In this document: one piece after another, positions 6,706 to 13,202 of the stretch | Position numbering within the stretch: position 1 is the first letter of the stretch | Layout: each line of letters begins with the position of its first letter | From: an uncultured Eubacteriales bacterium | Lineage (GTDB): Bacteria; Bacillota; Clostridia; Oscillospirales; CAG-272 | Length of the DNA stretch: 13,202 nt | Reading direction: 5' to 3' | Assembly (NCBI GenBank): GCA_949286815.1 | Contig: CASEEB010000247.1 | Coordinates: 1-13,202 of the forward strand | Program-made: the position numbers and the translations under genes | The notes under the pieces: generated by a model | Seen by the model: only the letters and a program-made list of their open reading frames with translations | Told to the model about the DNA's origin: nothing | Databases searched by the model: none

Positions 6706-7200
6706 ATGTGTGAAAAGGTAAAAACCGAAAGAAAGGCACGGTCAGAGAAGATGGCAAAATCCAATATGGCAGATGAGCTGAACAAAATGCTTTCAAAGAC
6801 TTTGGGGAAAATCAGCCGTTCGGAAGAAGAAAATGTAAAAAAGCTCGGGAAGGGCGACTTGACCGTATCGGAAATGCGTCTTATCGAAGCCGTTGCCGAA
6901 AACGGAGGATGCTGTACCGTAAGCGGACTTGCGAAGCTGCTCAGCGTAACGCTTCCCACCGTAACGGTTTCGGTAAACAAGCTTGAAAAAAAGGGATATA
7001 TCCGGAAAAACAAAAGCAGCAGCGACGGCAGAAGCGTGCTTGTCAGCCTGACCGAGAACGGAGAAAAAATAAACCGACTGCACGAATACTTTCAGGAACA
7101 GATTATTTTCAAGGTTACCGGACAGTTCAGCGACGAAGAGCTTGAAAACCTCTGTAAATGTCTGCGCAAACTAAACAACTTCGCGGACAATGACAAATAA
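6706..7200 (+). CDS. fabT: MarR-family repressor of fatty-acid synthesis, FabT-like
   Basis: This MarR-family winged-helix regulator is FabT-like by sequence and by its place ahead of fabH. The DNA-binding part spans about 51-118: LTVSEMRLIEAV, TVSGLAKLLSVTLPTVTVSVNKLEKKGYI containing the recognition helix, and the wing SSSDGRSVLVSLT. Helices on both sides (LHEYFQEQIIFKV, ELENLCKCLRKL) would form the dimer interface. Streptococcal FabT represses the fab operon, with long-chain acyl-ACP as corepressor; the same is inferred here. The start is unclear. ATG 6706 gives 164 residues but has no good ribosome site, while Met16 (6751) or Met21 (6766, MADELNKML) agree better with the N-terminus of known FabT proteins. 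The gene is 27 nt ahead of fabH and probably controls its own operon. Confidence 0.88.
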   Translation: MCEKVKTERKARSEKMAKSNMADELNKMLSKTLGKISRSEEENVKKLGKGDLTVSEMRLIEAVAENGGCCTVSGLAKLLSVTLPTVTVSVNKLEKKGYIRKNKSSSDGRSVLVSLTENGEKINRLHEYFQEQIIFKVTGQFSDEELENLCKCLRKLNNFADNDK

Positions 7201-7227
7201 GCAAACCATAAACGAACAGGAGCAAAC

Positions 7228-8196
7228 ATGACGCATTTCAGAATAGCGGGTACGGGCAGCTGCCTTCCCGAAAAAATAATTACCAACGACGATCTTTCAG
7301 AATTTCTGGACACCAGCGACGAATGGATAAAGACGCGAACCGGAATAGAGCGCAGGCACGTCTTATCGGATAACGAGTCCCTGCTCTCAATAGGAAAAGA
7401 AGCCTGTCTGAAGGCACTGAAAATGGCGGATTGCGACCCCACGGAAGTAGACATGCTGATCTGCTGTACTCTCATGGGCGACTTTATATCCCCGTCACTT
7501 TCATGTATGCTGTCGGGAGCGCTGGGCTTGAGGCAGGACTGCTTTACCATTGACCAGAACATGGGGTGCTGCGGATTTATATGCGGACTCCGTACAGCCG
7601 ACGCCTTCTTCATGTCCGGAAGTGTGAAAAAGGTACTTGTGGTATCAAGCGAGGCAATGTCGCGTCTGGTTGACTGGACAGACCGTTCAAACTGTGTGCT
7701 TTTCGGAGACGCGGCAGGCGCCGTGCTGTTGGAGGCCGCGGAAAATACCGTGAACTTCGATTTCAACCTTGCGGAATCACACGAGTATCTGCATGTGAAG
7801 CGTGCCGGGGACAACTGTCCTTACAATTCCTACAATTACGGAAACGAGCAGATAATCCACATGAACGGACAGGAGGTCTACAAATTTGCCGTAATCGCGA
7901 TTGTAGACCGCATAAAGTCACTGCTTGACAAAAACAATCTCTCCCCCGACGAAATAGACACATATCTGTTACATCAGGCAAATCTCAGAATAATCAACTC
8001 TTCAATTCAGAAGTTCGGACAGGACCCCTCCAAATTTCCTCACACTATTGAGGAGACCGGAAACACCTCGTCCTCTACCTGCGCTTATCTGCTTGACAGT
8101 CAGAACAGAGCGGGACGCTTTAAACGGGGCGACAAGGTCGTGCTCTGCGCGTTTGGCGCGGGTCTTGCCTCAATTGCGGCGTATATAGAATGGTAA
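7228..8196 (+). CDS. fabH: 3-oxoacyl-ACP synthase III
   Basis: This enzyme starts fatty-acid chains by condensing an acyl-CoA primer with malonyl-ACP. The 322-residue length is usual for FabH. The catalytic triad is visible: Cys114 in NMGCCGF (111-117), His249 in LLHQANLRII (247-256) and Asn279 in GNTSSST (278-284). Other family marks are TSDEWIKTRTGIERR (29-43), the sequence around Ser140-Ser141-Glu142, and LFGDAAGAVLL (158-168). Cys114 is followed by a second cysteine, Cys115, where many relatives have Ser or Ala. The ATG has CAGGAG at 7217-7222, spaced 5 nt. It lies between fabT and acpP, as in streptococci. Whether it prefers acetyl-CoA or branched primers cannot be read from the sequence. 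Confidence 0.95.
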   Translation: MTHFRIAGTGSCLPEKIITNDDLSEFLDTSDEWIKTRTGIERRHVLSDNESLLSIGKEACLKALKMADCDPTEVDMLICCTLMGDFISPSLSCMLSGALGLRQDCFTIDQNMGCCGFICGLRTADAFFMSGSVKKVLVVSSEAMSRLVDWTDRSNCVLFGDAAGAVLLEAAENTVNFDFNLAESHEYLHVKRAGDNCPYNSYNYGNEQIIHMNGQEVYKFAVIAIVDRIKSLLDKNNLSPDEIDTYLLHQANLRIINSSIQKFGQDPSKFPHTIEETGNTSSSTCAYLLDSQNRAGRFKRGDKVVLCAFGAGLASIAAYIEW

Positions 8197-8219
8197 TTTA
8201 AAAAATTTTCAAAAAATGT

Positions 8220-8245
8220 GTTAAACCTCAAAATCGCAGGTTAAC
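8220..8245 (+). other. RNA hairpin ahead of acpP
   Basis: GTTAAACCT (8220-8228) pairs with AGGTTAAC (8238-8245), with one bulged A and a 9-nt loop, giving an 8-bp stem. It lies in the 83-nt gap between fabH and acpP, about 20 nt ahead of the acpP ribosome site (8266-8271). No U-run follows, so it is not a classic terminator. It could mark an RNA processing or stabilising site. Confidence 0.5.
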
Positions 8246-8279
8246 TATATATCAGTAAATATTACAAGGAGAATCAGTC

Positions 8280-8492
8280 ATGAAAGAGAAAATTATTTCA
8301 ATCATCGCGGAATATCAGGGAAAGGACCCCTCGGAAATCACATCCGATCAAACCTTCGCCGACATGGGTCTCGACTCGCTCGATATCGCAGAGCTTGTTA
8401 TTCAGATAGAAGACGCTCTCAACGTAAGTATCGAAGTCTCCCCTGAGCTTAACACCATCGACAAACTTGTTGAATACATTGAATCCAAGTGA
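8280..8492 (+). CDS. acpP: acyl carrier protein
   Basis: This small acidic carrier holds growing acyl chains as thioesters on phosphopantetheine. The attachment site is Ser33 in GLDSLDIAEL (30-39). The four-helix pattern is visible: KIISIIAEYQ, SLDIAELVIQIEDAL, a short third helix, and DKLVEYIES. At 70 residues it is slightly shorter than the usual 75-80, mainly in the N-terminal helix and tail, but looks complete. The ATG has AAGGAG at 8266-8271, spaced 8 nt. The gene is flanked by predicted RNA hairpins on both sides (8220-8245; 8499-8534 and 8551-8580), which may let it be expressed above its neighbours, as ACP generally is needed in excess. That regulatory idea is inference. Confidence 0.95.
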   Translation: MKEKIISIIAEYQGKDPSEITSDQTFADMGLDSLDIAELVIQIEDALNVSIEVSPELNTIDKLVEYIESK

Positions 8493-8498
8493 TTCGAT

Positions 8499-8534
8499 TA
8501 TCGCGCGGACGGCGCCGACAATGTTTTCGCGATA
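8499..8534 (+). other. first RNA hairpin after acpP
   Basis: TATCGCG (8499-8505) pairs perfectly with CGCGATA (8528-8534) over a 22-nt loop that itself contains the palindrome CGGCGCCG. It begins 7 nt after the acpP stop codon. There is no U-run, so transcription probably continues. It may protect the 3' end of an acpP transcript or be part of a larger fold with the next hairpin. Confidence 0.5.
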
Positions 8535-8550
8535 TAACCGGAAAAATATA

Positions 8551-8580
8551 GGTCTGAGAGCGATAAAAGGCTCTCAGACC
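8551..8580. other. 11-bp perfect hairpin between acpP and fabK
   Basis: GGTCTGAGAGC (8551-8561) and GCTCTCAGACC (8570-8580) form a perfect 11-bp stem with an 8-nt loop. On the plus strand the next bases are CCGGATAG, with no U-tract, so this is not a standard intrinsic terminator for acpP. In the minus direction it is followed by TATATTTTT, but no minus-strand gene is present to terminate. An RNase-protecting or partial read-through element after acpP is the most sensible reading. Confidence 0.6.
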
Positions 8581-8691
8581 CCGGATAGACATCGCAAAAA
8601 AATTGAATATCGCCAACAGTTCGCATGAATAACCGTGTTTTATTAAATTACATCAGAAATCAATAGAATATTGTTTATATACATGTTTGCA

Positions 8692-8730
8692 TCCGGATAA
8701 TTACGGCGGCTTCGTAATCGCCTTGCCGGA
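8692..8730 (+). other. nested stem-loop in the fabK leader
   Basis: TCCGG (8692-8696) pairs with CCGGA (8726-8730) enclosing ATTACG (8700-8705) and CGTAAT (8713-8718). It ends about 20 nt ahead of the fabK ribosome site AAGGAAAGG (8750-8758). An alternative partner for ATCCGG (8691-8696) is CCGGAT at 8581-8586, directly after the 11-bp hairpin, so two mutually exclusive folds are possible. No convincing promoter was found in 8581-8766. This is a candidate only. Confidence 0.35.
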
Positions 8731-8766
8731 GACTGAAGCAAAACCAATAAGGAAAGGAAAATAAAT

Positions 8767-9714
8767 ATGCTTGACAGCCCGATTTGTAAGATTCTGGGAA
8801 TCAAATATCCCGTATTTCAGGGAGGAATGGCGTGGGTCGCCAACGCGTCCCTCGCTTCCGCCGTATCCGAGGCGGGAGGTCTCGGAATAATCGCCGCCAT
8901 GAATTCCAACGGAGAACAGCTCCGCGAAGAAATACGGAAATGCAAAAAACTTACCGATAAGCCCTTCGGGGTCAATATAATGCTTATGAGTCCCTTTGCC
9001 GCCGAGGTGGCGAAGGTGGTAGTTGAAGAAAAAATACCGGTAGTCACCACCGGAGCGGGAAATCCGTCGGTATATATGAAAGACTGGACGGAGGCAGGAA
9101 TAAAGGTCATCCCCGTGGTTCCCTCCACCGCCATCGCAAAAATGGTTGAAAAAAGAGGCGCCGCCGCGGTAATTGCCGAGGGCGGAGAATCCGGCGGTCA
9201 CATCGGTGAAATTCACACAATGGCACTGGTTCCGCAGGTCGTTGATGCCGTTAATATTCCCGTAATAGCCGCCGGAGGCATTGCAGACGGCAGAGGTATG
9301 GCGGCGGTGTTCATGCTCGGAGCATGCGGCGTACAGATGGGAACAAGATTTCTTGTGGCGGATGAATGCACCGTACACGACAATTTCAAGGAAAAGGTGC
9401 TTAACGCCAAAGATATCGACACGATAGTAACCGGAAAAAGGCTCGGGCATCCCTGCCGTTCGCTGAAAAACAAATTTTCCAAGGAATTCTTCTCAAAAGA
9501 ATACGACATGACCGTTTCAAACGAAGAACTTGAGAAATTCGGCACAGGGGCATTGCGCCGCGCGGTCATTGAGGGCGATATGGATACAGGCTCTCTGCTC
9601 TGCGGCGAGATTGCCGGACTTGTAAAAGAGCGCATGTCCTGCAAGGATATCATCGTAAGCGTTACGGATGAGTGCGAAAAGCTCCTCTGCGGAGGTGCGA
9701 AATGGGTAAAATAG
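8767..9714 (+). CDS. fabK: enoyl-ACP reductase II, FMN-dependent
   Basis: FabK carries out the last reduction of each elongation cycle, enoyl-ACP to acyl-ACP, using FMN and NAD(P)H; it replaces FabI in this operon. The 315 residues form a nitronate-monooxygenase-like TIM barrel: PVFQGGMAWVANASLASAVSEAGGLG (15-40), KPFGVNIML (65-73), VVTTGAGNP (92-100), AEGGESGGHIGE (137-148) with the conserved His145, IAAGGIADGRG (167-177) and MGTRFL (191-196). These are the FMN-binding and catalytic regions of the family. The ATG has AAGGAAAGG at 8750-8758. The end overlaps the start of fabD by 13 nt, so the two are translationally linked. FabK-type enzymes are known to be insensitive to triclosan, so that would be expected here. 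Confidence 0.95.
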   Translation: MLDSPICKILGIKYPVFQGGMAWVANASLASAVSEAGGLGIIAAMNSNGEQLREEIRKCKKLTDKPFGVNIMLMSPFAAEVAKVVVEEKIPVVTTGAGNPSVYMKDWTEAGIKVIPVVPSTAIAKMVEKRGAAAVIAEGGESGGHIGEIHTMALVPQVVDAVNIPVIAAGGIADGRGMAAVFMLGACGVQMGTRFLVADECTVHDNFKEKVLNAKDIDTIVTGKRLGHPCRSLKNKFSKEFFSKEYDMTVSNEELEKFGTGALRRAVIEGDMDTGSLLCGEIAGLVKERMSCKDIIVSVTDECEKLLCGGAKWVK

Positions 9715-10628
9715 CCGTTCTGTTCGCAGGACAGGGCGCTCAGTATCCCGGAATGGGCAGAGATATCTGTGCCGTATCGGCGGCGGCGCAAAAGGTATTC
9801 GATATGGGAGAGAGTATTACTCCTGGCATAAAACAGATATGTTTTGACTCTGACGCCGACGTTCTGTCAAAGACCGAGAACACTCAGCCCGCGCTCTTTC
9901 TTACGGACCTTGCCTGCGCGTACGCTCTGCGGGAAGCCGGAATCGGCGGAGATTTCGCGGCGGGGTTTTCGTTGGGTGAAATTGCCGCTTTGGCATACTG
10001 CGGCATACTTTCGGACAGCGACGCGTATAAATTGGTGTGCACAAGAGGGCTTCTTATGGCGAAATGCGCGGAAAAGCATCCGGGAGCAATGGCGGCGGTT
10101 TTAAAGCTTACGCCCGATACCGTTGAAAAAATCTGCGGCGAGTTTAAAGAAGTTTATCCGGTCAATTACAACTGCCCCGGTCAGATCTCCGTAGCCGGAA
10201 ACGCCGAAGAAATGCCCCTGTTCTGTCAAAAAATAAAGGAAATCGGCGGCAGAGCCGTTCCTCTGGCGGTTTCGGGAGCGTTTCATTCACCATATATGAA
10301 AGAAGCGTCCGACGGACTTTACGAAGCACTGCAATCTACAGAGATAAATTCTCCGAAAATTCCTTTGTTCGCAAACATTTCGGCAGAGCCGTATCCAAAT
10401 GACAGAAAGAGTATAATCGAAACCGTTGCGAATCAGGCGTCATCAAGTGTCAGATTTCAAATGACAATAGAGAAAATGCATGAAAGCGGTGCGGACACGT
10501 TTATAGAAGTCGGAGCCGGCAAAACGCTCTCGGGGTTTGTCTCGCGAACCCTGAAAGACGTTAAAGTATTCAATGTAAGCGACAGCGAAAGTCTGAACAA
10601 AACAATACACGATTTGACCGGAAACTGA
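9702..10628 (+). CDS. fabD: malonyl-CoA:ACP transacylase
   Basis: FabD moves malonate from CoA to ACP, supplying the extender unit. From ATG 9702 it has 308 residues, the usual length. Motifs: GQGAQ (10-14), the nucleophile elbow GFSLGE (88-93) with catalytic Ser90, TRGLLM with Arg115 (114-119), and SGAFHSPYM with catalytic His195 (191-199). The elbow has Phe where GHSLGE is more usual. This start is chosen over a longer frame beginning at 9672 because GGAGG (9691-9695) sits 6 nt ahead of it and because the protein then begins at the normal MGKIAVLFAGQG. The start lies inside the end of fabK (13-nt overlap), which points to translational coupling. Confidence 0.95.
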   Translation: MGKIAVLFAGQGAQYPGMGRDICAVSAAAQKVFDMGESITPGIKQICFDSDADVLSKTENTQPALFLTDLACAYALREAGIGGDFAAGFSLGEIAALAYCGILSDSDAYKLVCTRGLLMAKCAEKHPGAMAAVLKLTPDTVEKICGEFKEVYPVNYNCPGQISVAGNAEEMPLFCQKIKEIGGRAVPLAVSGAFHSPYMKEASDGLYEALQSTEINSPKIPLFANISAEPYPNDRKSIIETVANQASSSVRFQMTIEKMHESGADTFIEVGAGKTLSGFVSRTLKDVKVFNVSDSESLNKTIHDLTGN

Positions 10629-10641
10629 AAAAAAGGAGCAA

Positions 10642-10655
10642 TCGCCAAAGGGCGA
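10642..10655 (+). other. small hairpin between a strong ribosome-site motif and fabG
   Basis: TCGCC (10642-10646) and GGCGA (10651-10655) form a 5-bp stem with a 4-nt loop. It separates AAAAGGAG (10631-10638), a strong ribosome-site sequence, from the fabG ATG at 10673. Even with the hairpin folded, about 20 nt remain between them. A weaker CAGG at 10665-10668 is at usable range from the ATG. Confidence 0.4.
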
Positions 10656-10672
10656 CAATATAAACAGGTATT

Positions 10673-11413
10673 ATGTTAAAAGGAAAAAACGCCATAGTAA
10701 CAGGCGCCACCCGCGGTATCGGCCGCGCGATAGCCATGACGTTCGCCGAAAACGGGGCAAACATCGCCGCCATTGGAACCAAACCCGGCGAAGCATCCGA
10801 AAAATTGTGTTCCGAAATAAAGGCGCTCGGTGTCGAATGTATATTTATACCGTGCGATATTTCCGATAAAGACCAGGCCGACAAGGCTGTCGAGACCGCG
10901 CTTTCGGCTTTTGGGAAGGCGGATATTCTGGTCAACAACGCCGGAATCAACGATGACAAACTGCTTATGAACATGACTGAGGAGGCTTTCTGCCGTGTGA
11001 TTGACGTAAACTTAAAGGGCACCTATCACATGATTCGCGCGTGCATAAGACCTATGGTCAAACAGAAAAGCGGACGAATTATAAATATATCCTCCGTAGT
11101 GGGACTTATGGGCAATGCCGGTCAGGCCAACTACGCGGCGTCGAAAGCCGGAATTATCGGTCTGACAAAAACCGTCGCCAAGGAATACGCGTCAAGGAAT
11201 ATCACCTGCAACGCCGTAGCTCCGGGATTCATTTCAACCGAAATGACCGACGCGATGAGCGACAGCGCGAAGGAAGCGGCGCTCTCGGGTATTCCCATGA
11301 AAAAAATCGGCTCTCCCGAAGATGTGGCAAACGCGGTGCTCTTCCTTTCGTCCGACATGGCATCCTATATAACCGGGGAAACCGTCAGAGTAGACGGAGG
11401 AATGTATATTTAA
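10673..11413 (+). CDS. fabG: 3-oxoacyl-ACP reductase
   Basis: FabG is the NADPH-dependent reductase that turns 3-oxoacyl-ACP into 3-hydroxyacyl-ACP. The 246 residues are a standard short-chain dehydrogenase: the cofactor motif TGATRGIG (10-17), NNAG (88-91), active-site Asn113 in DVNLKG, and the triad Ser141, Tyr154 and Lys158 in the stretch NISSVVG ... NYAASKAG. VAPGFISTEMTDAM (182-195) and the end TGETVRVDGGMYI are typical of FabG. It follows fabD by 44 nt. No in-frame start lies upstream because a TAA precedes the ATG closely. The local ribosome site is only CAGG (10665-10668), while a much stronger motif lies about 34 nt upstream. Confidence 0.95.
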   Translation: MLKGKNAIVTGATRGIGRAIAMTFAENGANIAAIGTKPGEASEKLCSEIKALGVECIFIPCDISDKDQADKAVETALSAFGKADILVNNAGINDDKLLMNMTEEAFCRVIDVNLKGTYHMIRACIRPMVKQKSGRIINISSVVGLMGNAGQANYAASKAGIIGLTKTVAKEYASRNITCNAVAPGFISTEMTDAMSDSAKEAALSGIPMKKIGSPEDVANAVLFLSSDMASYITGETVRVDGGMYI

Positions 11414-11533
11414 ATATTCTGGATATCTGTATTTTTATTTTCTGCGTTAAATGTCCATAATAAATAATATTCACAGTATTTTACCGCCGGCAAGGCTGAC
11501 GGTATGAACTTTTACCGAAAGGATTTATAAATA
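11414..11533 (+). other. fabG-fabF intergenic spacer with a weak hairpin
   Basis: This 120-nt spacer contains an AT-rich stretch, a TACCG/CGGTA stem (11482-11486 with 11500-11504) over a GC-rich loop, and the fabF ribosome site AAAGGA ahead of the ATG at 11534. I see no convincing promoter or terminator, so fabF is probably read from the operon promoter. Confidence 0.45.
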
Positions 11534-12772
11534 ATGTCAAGAGTAGTAATTACCGGCATGGGCATAATCTCTCCTGTCGGAAACAATATTCCGGACTTTA
11601 AAAACAGTATAGAAAACGGCGTATGCGGGATAGACAAAATCACTAAATTCGATACCGAGGGGTATAAAGTAAAGCTTGCGGCCGAAGTCAGGGGTTTTGA
11701 CGCGCAAAACTACTTTGAATCGGTTACGGAGGTACGCCGCACCGATCTGTACTCTCAATACGCCATAGCCGCGGCATGCGAGGCCGTACAGGACAGCGGA
11801 ATATCCACAGCCAACACCGAACCGTTCCGATTGGGTGTTTATATCGGTTCGGGCATAGGTGGAATGACGACATTTTTGTCCGAAACCGAAAAATTGCTGA
11901 CCAAAGGCCCCTCAAAAATATCCCCGCTGTTTATCCCTATGATGATCTCAAATATGGCAACAGGTCTTGTCGCCATCCGCTACGGAGCAAAGGGTCCTAC
12001 TCTTCCCACAGTCACCGCCTGCGCGACATCCACAAACGCTGTGGGTGAAGCTTATCGCGCGATAAAACACGGTTACGCGGACGCGATAATTACCGGAGGA
12101 AGCGAAGCGACGATAAACGGTCTTGCCGTCGCCGGCTTCACCAACTGTAAAGCTCTATCCGAATCTACAGACCCTGCGTGCGCTTCCCTGCCCTTTGACG
12201 CAAGAAGAGCCGGGTTTGTCATGGGAGAGGGCGCGGCGGTTTTAGTGCTCGAAAGCCTTGAGCACGCAATTAACCGAGGGGCGAGAATATACGCCGAGGT
12301 AACCGGATACGGCAATACCTGCGACGCCTACCACATGACCGCGCCGGACCCCGAGGCTTCGGGCGCCACACAGGCAGTAAGGCTCGCTTCCGAGGAGGCG
12401 GGTATCGTCGCCGGTGAACATCTTTATTACAACGCGCACGGTACGGGAACCAAGCTCAACGATTCCTCGGAAGTAAAGGCAATAAAAAACGTATTTGCGG
12501 ACAACGCGTACAAAATACACATGAGCTCGACAAAATCAATGACAGGTCATATGCTCGGAGCAACGGGCGCCGCGGAAATAATCGTCTGCGCGTTAACCAT
12601 AAATTCGGGTATTGTGCCGCCCACCATAAATTACCTTGAAGCCGACGCCGAGTGCGATATCAACTGCACTCCCAATAAAGCGGTGAAAGCCGATATCACC
12701 GATACGCTTTCCACATCTCTCGGTTTCGGAGGTCACAACGCCTGCGTAGCCCTGAGAAAATTCATCGGGTAA
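11534..12772 (+). CDS. fabF: 3-oxoacyl-ACP synthase II
   Basis: FabF extends acyl-ACP by two carbons using malonyl-ACP. The 412 residues match the family length, and the Cys-His-His active site is complete: Cys163 in TACATSTNA (161-169), His302 in NAHGTGTKLND (300-310) and His339 in STKSMTGHMLGATGA (332-346). Other family stretches are VVITGMGIISPVG (4-16), GSGIGGM (105-111), PFDARRAGFVMGEGAA (220-235) and SLGFGGHNA near the C-terminus, the gating loop. The second motif reads HGTGTKLND where HGTSTPLND is common, a mild variation that keeps the histidine. The ATG has AAAGGA at a normal distance. It is followed by accB after 35 nt. No fabB, fabA or fabM is seen in the window, so how unsaturated chains are made, if at all, is open. 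Confidence 0.95.
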   Translation: MSRVVITGMGIISPVGNNIPDFKNSIENGVCGIDKITKFDTEGYKVKLAAEVRGFDAQNYFESVTEVRRTDLYSQYAIAAACEAVQDSGISTANTEPFRLGVYIGSGIGGMTTFLSETEKLLTKGPSKISPLFIPMMISNMATGLVAIRYGAKGPTLPTVTACATSTNAVGEAYRAIKHGYADAIITGGSEATINGLAVAGFTNCKALSESTDPACASLPFDARRAGFVMGEGAAVLVLESLEHAINRGARIYAEVTGYGNTCDAYHMTAPDPEASGATQAVRLASEEAGIVAGEHLYYNAHGTGTKLNDSSEVKAIKNVFADNAYKIHMSSTKSMTGHMLGATGAAEIIVCALTINSGIVPPTINYLEADAECDINCTPNKAVKADITDTLSTSLGFGGHNACVALRKFIG

Positions 12773-12807
12773 GCGGCAAAGTATACACAGAAAGGTAGTA
12801 ACATCAA

Positions 12808-13202
12808 ATGAACGAAAATGAACTGCTCGCCGCGGCTGCCGATATGTTTGAAAGGTTTAATCTTGCCGAAATAAGACTTAAAAGCGGAGACAACGAAGTT
12901 TTTTTCAAAAAGCAGGCCGACACGGTATACGCGCCTTCGGCGCCGCAAACACCGGACGTTCTGCCGATTACGCAGTCAAAAAATACAGGCAACCCCGCCG
13001 TGTCATCATCCTCCGGCAACGACTCGCTCAAAGACCTGTACGAACTGAAATCTCCCCTGCTCGGAATATTTTACTCTCGTCCCGAACCGGGTGCCGAACC
13101 GTTTGTCAAAGTCGGAGACAGCGTAAAAAAGGGAGATATTCTCTGTATTGTAGAGGCAATGAAAATGATGAATGAAATCTGCGCCGAATGTGACGGAACC
13201 AT
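12808..13202 (+). CDS. accB: biotin carboxyl carrier protein of acetyl-CoA carboxylase, 3' end cut
   Basis: The frame from ATG 12808 is open to the window edge, giving 131 residues. The N-terminal helix and strand (LLAAAADMFERFNLAEIRLKSG) match BCCP. A Pro/Ser/Asn-rich linker (about 40-75) follows, then the biotinyl domain from about 79: YELKSPLLGIFYSRPEPGAEPFV, KVGDSVKKGDILCIVEAMKMMNE, with the biotin-accepting Lys119 in EAMKM. Only the last part of the domain is missing. The protein carries CO2 on biotin for malonyl-CoA synthesis, feeding FabD. A modest AAAGG (12791-12795) lies 12 nt upstream of the ATG. In streptococci and related operons, fabZ, accC, accD and accA follow; that is an expectation here, not something seen. 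Confidence 0.93.
   Translation, partial: MNENELLAAAADMFERFNLAEIRLKSGDNEVFFKKQADTVYAPSAPQTPDVLPITQSKNTGNPAVSSSSGNDSLKDLYELKSPLLGIFYSRPEPGAEPFVKVGDSVKKGDILCIVEAMKMMNEICAECDGT

Noticed and set aside
7092..7814. 240-residue minus-strand open frame opposite fabT and fabH
   Set aside because: Spans two genes on the other strand, is Ser/Arg-rich and low in recognisable content; a shadow frame.
8701..9450. 249-residue minus-strand open frame opposite fabK
   Set aside because: Composition (His/Tyr/Gly-rich) is typical of an antisense shadow, and fabK is unambiguous on the plus strand.
9672..9701. Longer fabD start at 9672
   Set aside because: The ATG at 9702 has a well-placed GGAGG and gives the normal FabD N-terminus.
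9213..9791. 192-residue minus-strand open frame across fabK and fabD
   Set aside because: Ser/Pro-rich antisense shadow with no motif or ribosome site.

Overview
The window looks like a chromosomal segment of a Gram-positive Clostridia-type bacterium (Firmicutes/Bacillota, perhaps an Oscillospiraceae-like gut lineage). The signs are AGGAGG-type ribosome sites, consensus sigma-A promoters with 17-nt spacers, a BMP-family lipoprotein, an FMN-type enoyl reductase (FabK) instead of FabI, and a fatty-acid gene order also found in streptococci and clostridia. This placement rests on gene content and signals only; no rRNA or other marker is present. I see no mobile elements, CRISPR arrays, tRNAs or rRNAs.

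Layout. The left half (about 70-6436) is read on the minus strand and the right half (about 6573-13202) on the plus strand, so the two halves diverge from a shared intergenic region. The left half holds two transcription units. The leftmost is xpt (xanthine phosphoribosyltransferase) followed by a BMP/PnrA-like substrate-binding lipoprotein. It has its own promoter (2145-2173) and a candidate terminator at the far left, and looks like a purine uptake and salvage pair. The second is a clean three-gene unit: MoxR AAA+ ATPase, DUF58 protein, and a membrane protein that joins four regularly spaced helical repeats, two membrane segments and a DUF4129-like tail. It is bounded by a consensus promoter (6408-6436) and a rho-independent terminator (2319-2350).

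The right half is a type II fatty-acid synthesis operon: fabT (MarR-family repressor), fabH, acpP, fabK, fabD, fabG, fabF and the start of accB, which is cut by the window edge. The single strong promoter in front of fabT is overlapped by an imperfect palindrome resembling a FabT operator, which suggests autoregulation of the operon. FabD loads malonate onto ACP, FabH starts chains, FabF elongates, FabG and FabK carry out the two reductions, and AccB carries the biotin for malonyl-CoA synthesis. The dehydratase (fabZ) and the other acetyl-CoA carboxylase genes are expected just beyond the right edge.

Most of the window is well-understood metabolism. The parts that merit attention are the compact MoxR-DUF58-repeat/DUF4129-like unit with no transglutaminase or VWA partner, and the structured non-coding segments on both sides of acpP.
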